From: Diphasiastrum complanatum
Lineage: Eukaryota; Streptophyta; Lycopodiopsida; Lycopodiales; Lycopodiaceae
Length of the DNA: 64,000 nt
Direction: 5' to 3'
Assembly (NCBI GenBank): GCA_029204225.1
Contig: CM055098.1
Coordinates: 7,090,746-7,154,745 of the forward strand
Shown here: piece after piece, positions 37,189 through 51,211 of the stretch
Position numbering within the stretch: position 1 is the first letter of the stretch
Layout of the letters: every line of letters begins with the position of its first letter
Position numbers and translations under genes: made by a program
Notes under the pieces: model-generated
Database searches by the model: none
The model's input: only the letters and a program-made list of their open reading frames with translations
What the model was told of the DNA's origin: nothing

Positions 37189-37680
37189 ATGGATTTTCAA
37201 AGCAAAGCCAATCCCATCATGGACAAGCTTGATGGATCCAACTACCATATATGGAATGTCTCGAGTGCAGAGGCAAGACCCGATGCAGACAACGTTGCAA
37301 TCTCCCAATGGAAGCTAAAGGATGGCAAAGCTTTCGCGCTGATCATCCTCAACATCTCAGACACACAAATCAGCCATGTGTCCAAAGCTTGGACCTCGTA
37401 AGAAGTTTGGGACATCTTGAGCACACTATACAATGTGTGGGATGTAGCTTCCAAGCTACACATCATAAGGAGATTCTTCTCCCTCAAAGATGGCAAATGG
37501 TGATTCACTGCAAAATCACATCAACCAGTTAAAGAACCTGCTACAACAAATGGCCGATGTCGGATCACTCATAGACGATCAAGACACAGTAATGACGATG
37601 CTTTCAAGCTCGATGTGTTGGAGGAGGGACACGAACAATGCAGAAATATGATAACAGCTCAAGCATTATCACCTATAAGA
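37189..37680 (+). pseudogene. copia D gag
   Basis: It starts with KLDGSNYHIWN (DUF4219 signature) near residues 13-23. A UBN2-type 'VSKAWTS.EVWDILSTLYNV' is broken by a stop at 37,399-37,401. Remaining pieces run to about 37,680 in other frames. Confidence 0.75.
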
Positions 37681-37689
37681 TCTTAAAAA

Positions 37690-39000
37690 TAATTCATACT
37701 CAAATAAATATGAGTACAGTCCACCGAAGAGATTGGATAAGGTGGTGTTATTGCTAATTAGTTTCACTAAGAAGTTCACTTCAAAATTTTTAGAGTGATG
37801 GTGCAGTATGATAATGTTGTTCCTCAGGCATCAAAGACATCGTCTGATCAGATGTTGAGGAGTTGTAGACGTCTGTGATCTGATCAGAGTGAGTGAACCA
37901 GCGTGAATGAGCAGTGGAAAGTGTAATCAAATCACAACATGCAAACATCTACGTTAGACAGAGATGAAAGAGCGTGTTGCTTCTATATTACACTGAAAAC
38001 TTAAACAACATTGAAATGTTACAACCCATATGAAGGCGTAACTTGGATGCTCAATATTTATCTCTCTGTTGGTGGAGCATCATAGAGTATGGATGATGAA
38101 GATGTATTTATACACCGCATCCTTGTAATTAAATATAATAAATGTTTGAACTACAACTATGTACTTCGTTGTATTCATTAGATGTTTGAACTAAAACAAC
38201 AACTGTACAATGTGTACCTAGTCAGACGGGACAGATGACTTGAACCGTTGATCGTCAAAGTAGCTGAATAAGTTGATCGTTGAAGACGTCGGATACTTCA
38301 GACACTTCGATGGCTTCGGTCATCGAGTGACTTGATGGTTGAAGAAGTTGAAGAAGTCGAAGACTTCGGACACTTCGGTGACTTCGGATAGAAGTAGTTG
38401 AAAAACCTGAAGGTGTTGAGAAGAATGTCTAATTGTCGCATTTTGAAAAAATGCGAAAAAGCTGACAAAGAGCTTACTTCTTCGAAATAGTTGAAAAGAA
38501 GTTACTGTCAAAAAATTGTCGCATTTTCGGGAGCTGAAAAAATGTATTGACTTAACGTGCTAACACTGTATGCTAGATCTGGTCTGGTGCACTTCTCTCA
38601 TCACTTGTGATGACATCCAATAGTTCCTTCTCTATTAGTATGTTTTTCATTTTGAATTTACACACAACATAGTTGGAAATCCCGTCCAATTTGCTTTTTT
38701 ACTCAAAATGGACTCTCCCATGTTTGCCATCCCAAAACTGCCTAAAACTTCAACGGTACGCTAAAAGAAGTGTTCTGAGTACAATGGTGATGTTAGTGAC
38801 TTATTTTGATGACCTGCTAAAATTTGACACCAGGGCATCTCGCTGCTTAGGTGGCATTTCGCAAGCCAAGTCACTTTCCAAACGTGAAATGCTTTTTACC
38901 TCACACTCCTGACTACCTGCTCCCTGAAAAAGAGATTTGAAGTCCACTGAGCGCATTCTCTATTGCAATCACTCTATTTTGTGGTACCGTACTTATAGGT
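37690..39000. other. Unrecognised insertion between copia D gag and protease
   Basis: It contains GA/TTCGG-rich short repeats ('gacttcggacacttcggtgacttcgg', about 38,360-38,390). The ~20-bp string 'ttgtcgcattttgaaaaaatg' (38,434) recurs in part as 'ttgtcgcattttcgggagctg' (38,516). A TATA-like TATTTATACACC lies at about 38,105. It could be a decayed LTR; no coding sequence was recognised. Confidence 0.4.
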
Positions 39001-39009
39001 ACAGTCCGA

Positions 39010-39297
39010 GTGCCCTTCGTTTGGAGTGACAATTCTTGGTTCTTGGATTCCGGAGCCACTCAACACATGACTAGTCTTATTGGCTGTTTTGAGTCCTATA
39101 CACCTTACAGTAGCCAGAAATATGTTCACCTTGGTGACAATAGCACAAAAGCTATTAAAGGTGAAGGCACTGTAAGATTAAGCTTTCCAAATGATCAGTC
39201 TAAGCTACTCTCTAAAGTCCTGTATGTACCAAATTTATCTACGAATTTGCTCTTTGTAAGCAGAATCACAGATCTAGATGTGATCAGTGCAAAGTAG
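39010..39297 (+). pseudogene. copia D protease
   Basis: WFLDSGATQHMTS carries the DSGA active site. It is followed by VHLGDNSTKAIKGEGTV and LSKVLYVPNLSTNLLFVSRI, the standard protease-to-pre-integrase sequence of copia elements. It ends in a stop at 39,295-39,297. Confidence 0.85.
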
Positions 39298-39420
39298 TTG
39301 ATAGGACAGGCAAGATTCTAGCACTCAAAAAGAGGCATGGATACTTGTATAAATTAAGTCATTGCTTTTCTGCCTCTAGTTAGGCTCTCAGTACTTCTAT
39401 TCATGCAAATAAAGTTTTAC

Positions 39421-40437
39421 TTTTGGCATTATAGACTTGGTCATTGAATCATGTTGTTGTACAACAGATGTCTAGACAATCTATTGTTCTTGATCTCGAC
39501 TATCCTCGCCATAAAGTCGAGTTACCTGTCTGTCAAGACTGTCTAGTTGGTAAACAGACTAGGAAACCATTTAAATCAAGCCATCAGCATATTGCTAGAG
39601 GATTGCTAGACATTGTACATTCAGACATTTGTGGCTCGATGAAAAATCCTTCACTGAAGGATGCCAAAGTATTTTATAGCTTTTATTGATGAATTTTCCA
39701 AAAGGACTATGGTGTATTTTGTAAAGAAGAAATCAGAAGCCTTCAACTGCTTCAAAATCTTCAAGGAGCATGCAAAAAAGGAGACTGGACGGACGATCAA
39801 GGCTCTAAGGTCAGATAACGATGGAGAATATATCTCTATCGAGTTTAAGGAGTACAGCCAAAGCCAAGGCATTGAGCAGCAATTCATCACTCCTTATAGT
39901 CCTCAGTCCAATGGGTTACCCGAGAAAAAGAACCGTACCCTGCTTGAATCTGCCAAATGTATGCTAGCGCATGCGTCGTTGCCCAAGAAATTCTGGGCTG
40001 AAGTTGTTTCCACTGCAGCTTACATCCAGAACAAATGTTCGACCAAGGCCCTCTTAGGCAAGACACCCCATGAGGTGTGGACAGGCTCTAAGCCTTCAGT
40101 GAAGAACCTAAGAGTATTTGGCTGCATTGCCTACGCGTAGATCCCAAAAGACACGAGGAAGAAATTGGACTTTCAAGGTCTCAAGACCATCCTGATCGGA
40201 TATACTTCATCTGATAATACATACAAGTTGTATGATCCTGATACCCAGCAAATCTTGTATAACCGGGATATAGTCTTTATCGAGGATCAGTTCATCGACC
40301 TCAAAGGCAAGGATATTGCTCCAGGAGAATCTTCATCACCTGCCATTGACACGACAGTCCGAGTCTCTAGCTCATGCATGTCTATTGTCGACCCACTTTG
40401 AGACAGCGAATTAGACGAAGATGTTGCTGCTACCCAG
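39421..40437 (+). pseudogene. copia D pre-integrase and integrase (with first copy of duplication)
   Basis: FWHYRLGH opens the zinc-binding pre-integrase domain. One missing base after it shifts the frame to LNHVVVQQMSRQ, and CQDCLVGKQTRKPF completes the zinc ligands. A second frameshift at about 39,660 leads to the integrase core: FIAFIDEFSKRTMVYFVKKK, RSDNDGEY and the end of the core PYSPQSNGLPEKKNRTLLE (catalytic D and E visible). A TAG at 40,137-40,139 follows GCIAYA. The downstream YKLYDPDTQQ segment is the usual copia integrase tail. Confidence 0.87.
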
Positions 40438-40995
40438 CAATTCATCACTCCTTACAGTCCTCAGTCTAATGGGTTAGCCGAGAAAAAGAACCGTACCCTG
40501 CTTGAATCTGCCAAATGTATGCTAGCGCATGCGTCGTTGCCCAAGAGATTCTAGGCTGAAGTTGTTTCCACTGCAGCTTACATCCAGAACAAATGTTCGA
40601 CCAAGGCCCTCTCAGGCAAGACACCCCACGAGGTGTGGACAGGCTCTAAGCCTTCAGTGAAGAACCTAAGAGTATTTGGCTGCATTGCCTACGCGTAGAT
40701 CCCAAAAGACACGAGGAAGAAATTGGACTTTCAAGGTCTCAAGACCATCTTGATCGGAGATACTTCATCTGATAATACATACAAGCTGTATGATCCTCAT
40801 ACCCAGCAAATCTTGTATAACCGGGATATAGTCTTTATCGAGGATCAATTCATCGACCTCAAAGGCAAAGATATTGCTCCAGGAGAATCTTCATCACCTG
40901 CCATTGACACGACAGTCCGAGCCTCTGGCTCATGCATGTCTATTGTCGACCCACTTCGAGACAGCGAATCAGACGAAGATGTTGCTGCTACCCAG
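39880..40995 (+). repeat. 558-bp in-frame tandem duplication in copia D integrase
   Basis: 39,880-40,437 is repeated at 40,438-40,995 with few differences. The 558-bp period is 186 codons. CAGCAA occurs at the start, junction and end, consistent with microhomology or unequal exchange. Both copies carry the same TAG (40,137 and 40,696). Confidence 0.95.
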
Positions 40996-41098
40996 CAACA
41001 AGTCCCAGGAACGGTTCATCAGTCAAATCCTCCCAGAAGATCAGCCGAGCGTGCACACAGCCCACAAGGTATACTCATGAGTATGCCTGTCTCTTGAT
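40438..41098 (+). pseudogene. copia D second integrase copy and IN-RT linker
   Basis: It repeats the end of the core from FITPYSPQSNGLAEKKNRTL and adds a second stop (RF.AEV, TAG at about 40,553). It continues past the duplication into an acidic/proline-rich linker that ends at 41,096-41,098 (TGA). Confidence 0.8.
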
Positions 41099-41162
41099 AT
41101 AGAAACCGACGATAGTCGAAGAAGCAATCAGCCAACCAGACTCTGATCTTTGGAGAGAAGCT

Positions 41163-41690
41163 ATGGATAGAGAATATTCCTCTTTGATCAAGATCCAGAC
41201 ATGGTCATTAGTCGAAGCTCTCATTGGCTGCAATGTCATTGATTGCAAATGGATCTTTAAGATCAAATACAATGCCAACAGAGCAATTGATCAAAGGAAG
41301 GCAAGACTGGTAGCACGAGGATTCACTCAGATCCCCAACATTGACTACAACGAGACTTTCAGTCCAGTATTCAAATATTCGTCACTCCGAATGCTCCTGT
41401 CTTATGTTGAAGCTGCCGACCTCAAAGTGCATCAACTTGATGTACAAACAGCTTATCTTAATGGAGTTATACAAGAAGATATCTACATGATCCAGCCCGA
41501 AGGATATGTTCTGGAAGGTATGAAGAATCATGTCTGTAAACTCCACAAAGCACTGTACGGCTTGAAATAGTCTGCCAGTGCTTGGTTTCAGAGGATCAAC
41601 ACATTCCTCATTGAACAAGGATTCAAACCAAGTACTGCTGATTGCAACGTTTATCTCTCGTGTACACAATGGTCTGTACAAGACCAAATA
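41163..41690 (+). pseudogene. copia D reverse transcriptase (RVT_2), truncated
   Basis: NVIDCKWIFKIKYN, KARLVARGFTQIPNIDYNET, VHQLDVQTAYLNGVIQEDIY and KLHKALYGLK are the ordered RVT_2 landmarks. A TAG (41,568-41,570) replaces the usual Q of LKQS. The YVDD catalytic site and everything after CNVYL are missing. Confidence 0.87.
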
Positions 41691-41788
41691 TCTCTTTTGC
41701 TATAAGCGCACTCAGCCAATATATGACTAATCTTGGCATTACCCATTGGAAGGCTCTCATACGAGTCATGAGATCTATTTGAGCTACC

Positions 41789-41962
41789 ATGGACCAGTGC
41801 ATCTGCTATGGAGATGTCAACAATGACAATCTTCACCATCTCAGTGGCTATTCCGATGCAAGCTGGAGAGGAGATGTAGACAATCATAAGTCCACATTTG
41901 GATTTACATTCTTCTTCAACGGTGGTCCTATCTCATGGAATAGTCGTAAGAAAACCTCTGGA
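41789..41962 (+). pseudogene. copia D RNase H remnant
   Basis: LSGYSDASWRGDVDNHKSTF, then GPISWNSRKK, is the RNase H signature of copia elements (D of YSDA). It breaks off at about 41,962, where different sequence begins. Confidence 0.82.
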
Positions 41963-42300
41963 TTTGAGGAGGGCCCTTTTTGGACTCAAAAAGGGCCTCT
42001 TCACTAATTATAATCAGAGTTAATGATGACATGTGTACCAATAAGAGAGTGACAATTGAGATGGAATGGTCCATATGACATGGCACATCCAATGGTGTAA
42101 ATTAGATCTTCAAATTCTAACCCATCCACTAACTCTCCTCTAACTCTACTTCCTCAACCCATATTATTGACGATATGACATGTCTCAAGTTCAAATTTAA
42201 ATGAAAATATAGCAATTTTTTTCAAGGCCTTCAAAAGCCGTTTTTATTGACTTAGAATTCATACGAAAAAGGGGGCCCAATATTTCATCAGGCCCCCATA
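41963..42300. mobile_element. Candidate MITE-like insertion in copia D
   Basis: RNase H homology stops at a hairpin (GAGGGCCCTTTTT, 6 bases, AAAAAGGGCCTC; 41,968-41,999). About 270 bp later AAAAAGGGGGCCC (42,270) reads as its inverted counterpart, followed by another small hairpin with GGCCCCC. No target duplication was confirmed. Confidence 0.3.
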
Positions 42301-43704
<1,404 letters not shown>

Positions 43705-44383
43705 AGGTCGAGTGGGGTGTGGTTTCGAAATCCAAGGGTCGAAATCGTGACCCGCTGCTTTACAACAAATCTCATATTGTACTATCTCTCATATGTAGGC
43801 TGGATAGTAGTTTTGTTGTCGATTGACTTCCTCTGCGAAGTTTAGGTTCTACACGAACCCTAGGGCAGCCAGTGCATTTCAGATGCGTATTGCATAGGCA
43901 CCTTGTTGAATTTGATGTATAAGTTTGTCACAAAGAGTCCATCAAACAATGTTTATTGACTACATCTATTCATTTTTTCAGCAAGTCAATTAGATCTTGA
44001 TTAAAGCTTGTCATAATTATGTTGAAATCACTTGACGATATCATGATCTTCATCAGTTAGAAATTTTTTAGTAGGCTATCTCTCTTTTGATTCTAATAGA
44101 TCACATACCCCATTTAAAATCTGTTCCATTTCACATAAAAGCCTAATTCTCAAGTAGATCAACAGATATAGAGATTTTTCTATATAATCTATGATAAGGA
44201 TCTAGAAACTAAGCACAACATCTAACATTGTAAACCTGCATTAGAATTTTGCTCTCAATTATATGCTCTATTGCTTGAACATGTTCTATGTAGCAAGAAA
44301 AAATAAAATGCAAATAATACTTTAAAAGATTCATTCTATTCAACTTAGGTATACATGGATGTATCAAAATAAGAAAAAGAGTT
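43705..44383. other. 3' flank of the ABCB gene
   Basis: Nothing recognised. The 3' UTR of the ABCB gene should occupy the right-hand part. Confidence 0.4.
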
Positions 44384-47300
44384 TTAAATTTTTGGTCTTT
44401 GTAGCTCAAATAATGAGTAGTATGGTCCGTTTCCTTTTTCCATGAGCTCCGAATGCTTTCCTTGCTCTACAATTGCTCCATCCTGCACAACTGCTATGGT
44501 GTCTGCATTTTTTATGGTTGTTAGGCGGTGCGCAACAATGAGCATGGTTCTACCAATCATTATATTTTCCAAAGCATTTTGGACTAAGTATTCAGAATAG
44601 ACATCAAGAGCACTTGTTGCCTCATCCAGAAGAAGGATTACAGGATTCTTGATGATGGCTCTAGCCATTGCAATTCTTTGTTTTTGACCTCCTGAGAGTT
44701 GTAGACCTCCGATGCCCACCAGGGTGTTGTATCCATTGCTCAAAGAACTGCAATGCAATTAAAAAAAACTCATAATTAATGATTCTCTTGCTTATTTTTG
44801 GGCATTGTTAACCTTGCAATTAAATTTTGATAAAATCCTATGTTCAATTGCTAATTCTAAAGAAATAAACTTGCACGTAAAATTGTATCACATTCAATTT
44901 TTCTAAGCAATAGTTCAATTAGTTGCATGGACTTTCTACTAAGCTTTTGAGATTGTATTCAAATTAGTTCAGTGGCAATAGATGTTTTAGTAAACATAAT
45001 ATATCTTTAATAAAGTTAAAAAAGAAAATGCTTGATGAAGCAAGTAATTAGTAAAGCAATGCTTTGATAGCCATATTATGAGGTGCATTTAGCAAGATCA
45101 GTCCTTTTAGACAACAAGAAAGGCTTAATAGAGAGAGCTATAGGTAGAAATAAAATTACCAGATGAACTCATGAGCATGACTTGCCTTGGCTGCTTCAAT
45201 AACCTCTATCTCAGTTGCATTTTCCTTTCCATATAGAATGTTGTCTTGGATTGTTCCAGAGAAAAGAGTTGGCTCCTGGCTTACAAGACCAATTTGTTTT
45301 CGCAATGTCTTCACATCAAGGATTCTGATGTCAAATCCATCCACCCTCACACTTCCCAGCAATGGGTCATAGAATCTCATAATGAGACTAATAAGTGTTG
45401 ATTTTCCTGATCCACTTTGGCCAACAAGAGCAATAGTAGATCTTGGATCTACTTTAAGTGAGAAATTCGATAAAATAGTGAAATGTGGGCGAGATGGGTA
45501 GCAAAAGCTTACATTCTTTATCTCCACACTACCTTGGATGTTTTCTAGTCTTTGTCCTGCAGCATCATCTATGGATATCTGACTTTCTCGATCCATGATT
45601 TTGAATAGTGTTTCCACTGCACTTGCTCCTTTGGAAAGATCAAATGTCATGCTAAAAGCTTCACCCACTATACGTCCAGTGACTAAAATAACCATAAATG
45701 TTTCGAACATTTGTCCGGTTGAAATCTTTCCCTTGCTCAGAAGTCTTGATCCATACCATAATCCAAAAGCATAATTGGAAAAGATCATAGTTTGAGCAAT
45801 TCCTAAGCCTAGTCCAGACATGCTAGAGCTTTTGACAAGATCCCTCTGTGGCGCTTTTTGCTGACATTTGAACAAATTCATAATCATGTCTTGGGAGGAG
45901 AAAGCCAAGATGGTTTTGTGGTGGTTTACAGCTTCATTTGCCATCTGACTCGCACTTTCGCGAGCTTGACGAGCAACTTCTGTACAATTTTTCAATAGAA
46001 AGTTCTTGAAATAATAGCAAAAGATTAAAAAAGGCTGCAACGCCATCATTGGAATGGATAATCTCCAAGATGCTATCAGCCCAAGTGTTGAAGATACAAG
46101 GATGCTAGAGGCAGTTTGCAAAGCTAATGATATGCGATCACTGACAAGGGATCTAACCTGCAAATGACAAGCACAAGCTCAAAAGTACTACACATGTAGT
46201 TCACGTTTTACATTCCTAGAAATATTGTCAATGGCTACAGTAAACATACCATGCTGGCTTCAGTGGCAAGTTGAGAGCTAATCTTCGCACCGGAGTTCTC
46301 ATCCTGATCGAACCATCCTACTTCAAATGTGAGTATTTTGCTGAGCATTTTTTCTCGCACTCTTCTTATTAGGTGTTCGCCCATTGCTGTAAAGTTATAG
46401 TGTTGTAAGTAGCTCGCCAACATATTAAATCCAGCCAGTACTGCAAAGCTCAAGCTATTGATGGTCGCTCTTGACTTCAATTGATGAAAATCTGTGTAGT
46501 ATAACACTGATATTGTGTTTCCAATAAGAAATGAATATGTAGGATACACAATTCCAAAGCCAATGGCTCCAACTGTTCCGAGCAAGCCATGTATCCATTC
46601 CGGCCTATTTAATGCCAAAAGGCGACCAAACGTTGGCACTTTGGTTTCAGCTGTAAGTTTTACGGTTTGATCCAAATTATTCAAGACGTAAGGTGATCTT
46701 AATTTATCTACATTGGGAGAGCACAAGTTGGTTGACGAGTTCTTGAACTCATTGTTGCTTTCTTCTCTGCTTGTCCTTTGCTTTAGCCCCACCATTTTTG
46801 CGTAGACCCCATTTTCATGCTTGTGAAGAAGTTCATCATGCTCTCCAACCTCAACAACCCGTCCATTTTGAATAATTGCAATCAAATTAGCACTCTTGAT
46901 GGAGCTAAGTTGGTGAGAAACAACCACAATTGTGTGCCCCAATGACACATTAATCAAAGCTTCTTGCACAATATTCGCTGACTCTGCATCTAATGCACTA
47001 GTTGGTTCATCAAGTAAGAGAACCTTTGTATTTTTCAGGATTGCTCTAGCTATTGCTATCCGTTGCTTCTGGCCTCCTGAAACTTGGACACCCCTTTCTC
47101 CCACCTAGAAACCTATGAAGGTTAGTTCCTGTCTTTATTATTTGTCACAATAGCACAACCTTGAGCAAGTACATCCTTCCACAAGCATATCAAATTAAAA
47201 TTTACAACCAACAACTGAAATAGAGCACTGTGAGAGAAATAGATCATCTTCCTATTTCCCAATTGTAAGAACAATCGAGCCATGTTTCATTCCCCCTCTT

Positions 47301-50300
47301 TCAAAATATATACGAAATAAATGGTTCCCTAGATTTGTGCTTTGTTTTTGTTGAGTGATTCTATTTCAATTTCAGGGTAAAAGTGGCACTTATTGATCTG
47401 ACCTGAGTATTGTAGCCATCTGGCATTTGTTCGACAAAGTCATGAACATTTGCAGCTTTTGCAGCTTGTATGATTTCTCCCATGGTAGCATTCTCCTTTC
47501 CAATCAAAATATTTTCTTTGATTGTGGTGGAGAAAAGGGCCGTTTCCTGTGTTACCAGGCTCATTTGAGACCTTAGCCATTTCAGTTGCATGTCTTTGAT
47601 GTTAACATCATCAAAAAATATTCCCCCTGAAAGTGGGTCATAAAAACGTTCAATCAAAGCAAAGATTGTTGATTTGCCTGACCCACTTTCCCCCACCAAC
47701 GCTACTGTCTGTCCTGTGTTTATTCCGAAGTTGAAACATTAGTTTAATCTGGTATGTTTTGGCAATAAATTTATCCTAGGAAACTACCAAAGCATATCTG
47801 AAATTTAATCTGGTTGAACGGTTTACGGTTACATCAAAACAACAAGCTCTCTAGGCTACAACAGGGATTGAATGATCTAAATCTGCTATTTTAACCAGTG
47901 GTGCAGATCCATATTAACTGACAATTGCACTTTAGTCTATGTCTCAATATGCCTCACGTGGGAAATTGTGACATGTATTTTCACGCCATATGTGTTCAGC
48001 TATATACCCTCTTACTAGCAATCAGGAAACCGATTTGGGCAGTTACAGTAAATTACCAGCCGGAATTGTTAAGGAGAACCTTTTGAAAATGATGGTACTT
48101 GGCCTTGCAGGATAAGCAAAATTGACATTTCTTATCTCAAGTTTTCCTTGAACTTTCTCAAGAACAATGCCTCTGCTTTCTTCAGAATCAATATCCGGAA
48201 CATGATCTATTATCTCAAAAATCCGCCCTGCTGCTATCCAGGACTCTGCAAATGGCTTGAAATCAGGCAAAGCCAGGCATAGACTCCTGCAATATTACAA
48301 TACCATGACATACTTAAGCTATTTTCATGAAGCTTGTGCTACTTTGCATCACAGTAGGATGTATGGATTGAAAAGTAATGAAAAGTAGATGGTACAATCA
48401 AGACTCACACTATAGCATTTATTGTAGCGAGGCCAACCGAGATCACATTCGCACCAGGAACACCGTTGTGCATGACCAGTCTCGAACCATACCATGATAA
48501 TACTGCCCATATGATTAAAGACAATCCTACTGATCCCACTGTGAGGCCTTTTACAAGCCCTTGTCTCAACCCAACTTTTAGAGTCTCATTCAAGGCTTCT
48601 GCGTAGCCAGTTATCGTTCTTTTTTCTCCAACAAATGAAAAGACTGTCCTTATTGAGGATATTGCTTCTTCGGCAACCTCACTGGCTTTGAGGTACGCAA
48701 CTCTCATGTCCTTAGCAAGCAAAGCCTGCCTTTTTCCAAAAACTACCAGAGGAATCAATAGCAGTGGAATCGAGGCTACCAGCAGGACGCCTAGCTTCCA
48801 CACAAATGAAAATCCAATGACAAAGCCTCCGACGAAATGCGACATGTGCATGATGAAGTGCGGCACCTGAAGTAGACCATACAAGCAGTCTGCTTCAGTA
48901 TTGTCTTCATAGGTAAGGTCACTCTTGACATCTAAGCATGAGAAAAATGATAGCTTATTTATCTGTCAGATAACTTAGCAAGGGCAAAAAGGCTGTGCAA
49001 ATCCTTATGGACATGATTTCCAAAAGTCACCTACCTAGAATCAAACCAAATTTTTGCCTCATTTAAGAAATACTTGGAAGTCATGACGTCTTTGAATGCT
49101 ATCTCGTGAATAAATCATACCACACATCTGTCTGATTCAGCTTATTATGGTGAATATGGGAGCGTCACTTTCGACAAATTAGCTAGATTTTCTGATTCAA
49201 GATGCAATTATGTAGTCCTCGCTCACAGACCATACTTTTCGAGGTCTCCTATTCATCATCCTTTTTCTAATATTTCAGGAAAGAGTTTAAAACTACCCAA
49301 AATTGCGTGAGTGAAAAACATCTGAAATGTGAATCTTTTTATCTTGTCAATGAACGCTAATGCTATGCTTTCAGCAGATCTTGGAGATGCTGAATTTACA
49401 AATCTAAAATATTACAAAAACGAGAGATGCTATGCGTCTTAGAAATGGCTCTCACTTGCCTTTTGACCGATAGTATCATGTATAGTAGCAGCGTCAGCTG
49501 AGATAGTGTTCACAACTTCAGCATTGGTTGTAGCTTTTGTGTCGAGGTAGCCTACATCCTTCCTAAGAATTGCCCTCAAGTAATCTCTTCTAAGACGAGA
49601 AGTTTGTCTGTCTGCTGCTATTGTCCAACAAAATCCCTCTGCAGAAAGTACAACCACCCAAAGGATAGACTAATTATTTTCCAGCACACTGAACTTCTTC
49701 TTAGTAGATGGAAGCGCAGTCTGAGGATATCTGGGTTCTGTGTAATTTTCTTTTCTGTTTCCATTAACAGGATTAGTCACCTAGAATATGCTCCTAGTCA
49801 CATTTTTAAAGCCATGGCAAATCAAATCACTAATTTCAGAAAATCAATTTCACCGTCTCCAAGAATATTCAGTTGAAATGAAAAAAAGAATCTCCTCAGC
49901 ACTTCATATATTCGATGTTCACCGGTGTAACATGCTGTGAATGATGATCTTTGCTTAGAATACCATCGCATACTATTTTGCTCGTAAACAACTCAAAAGG
50001 ATGGTTGTTGTGTGGATTAGGTATGGTAGTTCTTATGGTGCTGTAAGAATTAATTCTACATTAATTAGGGAGCCACTGCACAGAAAGGGACGCTCCTTCT
50101 TAGAAAAATTTAGCGTGGCTCATTACTCTTGCATTTAAAACGATAATATAGACTGTCACAAAGAGATTGTTAATTAATTGCAATGGCTGGCATAACATAT
50201 ATCTGTTTGTAAACTGCTTGTATTGAGCCGGAAGATGCTTGAACTATATCAAGCTGGATCCTATCTGTAGAGTATCATTCATGTTCTGTTATCAAAGAAT

Positions 50301-50934
50301 CAAGGCATTGCAATTCCCCACACTGATCACGTACCTAAAAAGCAGCACGCCCCCACGGCTAGCCCAATATAGAGCATTTGCACAACACACTGTTGCGAGT
50401 AGAGAAAGAAAACGAGTTATGATCGGCAGTAGTGTCTGTCCAAGTACTAGAACTTGACTACCAGCAAAGTACATATTCATGCAGCACTTTAGCAAGAACT
50501 GTGAAGATCTTACATCAGATTCCTATCATTGACACTAGTGCTATGAGCAAATTACTAGATACTCATGTAGCACTTGAGAAAAGTGCTTGAGCCTCTTACA
50601 CCGAAGTGAGATGATGGTCTGTCAGTACCTTATTTATTGTGTGCGTGAAATCAGCTCGTGATAAGGTTGAGTCCTTGGGAGTTCCATTGGCAAAGCTACC
50701 AAAAGCATGAATTGGGCTCCTCAAAATTACAATCAATATTGGAAGTGAAAATCCATCTACAACTGCTCCCACTGTACCCCACAACATGAGTATGAGATCA
50801 AATGCATCTGCATACTGCAACAGTTTCCAAATTGACACACCCTTTGCAGCTTTCAGCTCATTGTTGATCGTGAGCTGCTCATGTCCTTGCATGGTATTCT
50901 TCTCCAACGCCATCTTCGCGTCCGAAGCCGCCAT
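44384..50934 (-). CDS. ABCB: ABCB full transporter (P-glycoprotein/MDR type), 9 exons, 1,251 aa
   Basis: Exons (minus strand): 50,934-50,629; 50,389-50,335; 49,638-49,460; 48,866-48,409; 48,286-48,057; 47,713-47,403; 47,104-46,250; 46,157-45,160; 44,747-44,384. Phases agree at every join. Layout: TMD1 about 45-330, NBD1 375-620, linker, TMD2 680-960, NBD2 1,005-1,245. NBD1: A-loop Y391, Walker A 417-425 (GESGSGKST), Q465, VSGGQ 521-525, D545-E546, H577. NBD2: Y1018, Walker A 1,044-1,052, Q1092, LSGGQ 1,148-1,152, D1172-E1173, H1204. Both sites look catalytically complete. The length is normal for a plant ABCB. FLEGFCWT and LRKDVGYLD in TMD1 recall the ABCB15-like clade. Members export auxin or other small organic compounds at the plasma membrane; the substrate here is unknown. 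NBD1 has DEPTSALD where plant ABCBs usually have DEATSALD. Intron 3 is GC-AG (AAAAG|GCAAGT). The start context is GAGATGGC. Confidence 0.95.
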
Positions 50935-51211
50935 CTCACTCGGAAAATATGTGATTTTTGAGCTGTTTGTGACGTTGAGTTGTGAATATTTAGAGCATTA
51001 AAATGAGTTTTCTTTGTTTCTTTTATGCTTGGCAATGACAGGCATTGTTTCTTTGATTTGGATGAGCATCTTATTCACCATGACTAACTTCTTGGGAATC
51101 AATCATCTCATGTTGATGGTGGTTGATACAATTATTTGTCACTCCTGTCCAAGAGTGAGTGACAAATAGGTATATGCTACAACCCTTAAATGTGTGGGAT
51201 CCCACAAGTGT
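50935..51211 (-). other. Upstream region of the ABCB gene
   Basis: This must contain the 5' UTR and proximal promoter of the minus-strand ABCB gene. No TATA box or other motif could be assigned with confidence. Confidence 0.35.

Larger units (their letters stand above)
37006..41962 (+). mobile_element. Ty1/copia element (copia D), gag to RNase H, truncated 3'
   Basis: The order gag, protease, pre-integrase, integrase, RT, RNase H is that of Ty1/copia. Coding parts carry stops and frameshifts. About 1.3 kb of unrecognised sequence lies between gag and protease. RT loses its C-terminal half near 41,650. The 3' end and right LTR are missing beyond about 41,962. Confidence 0.88.
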
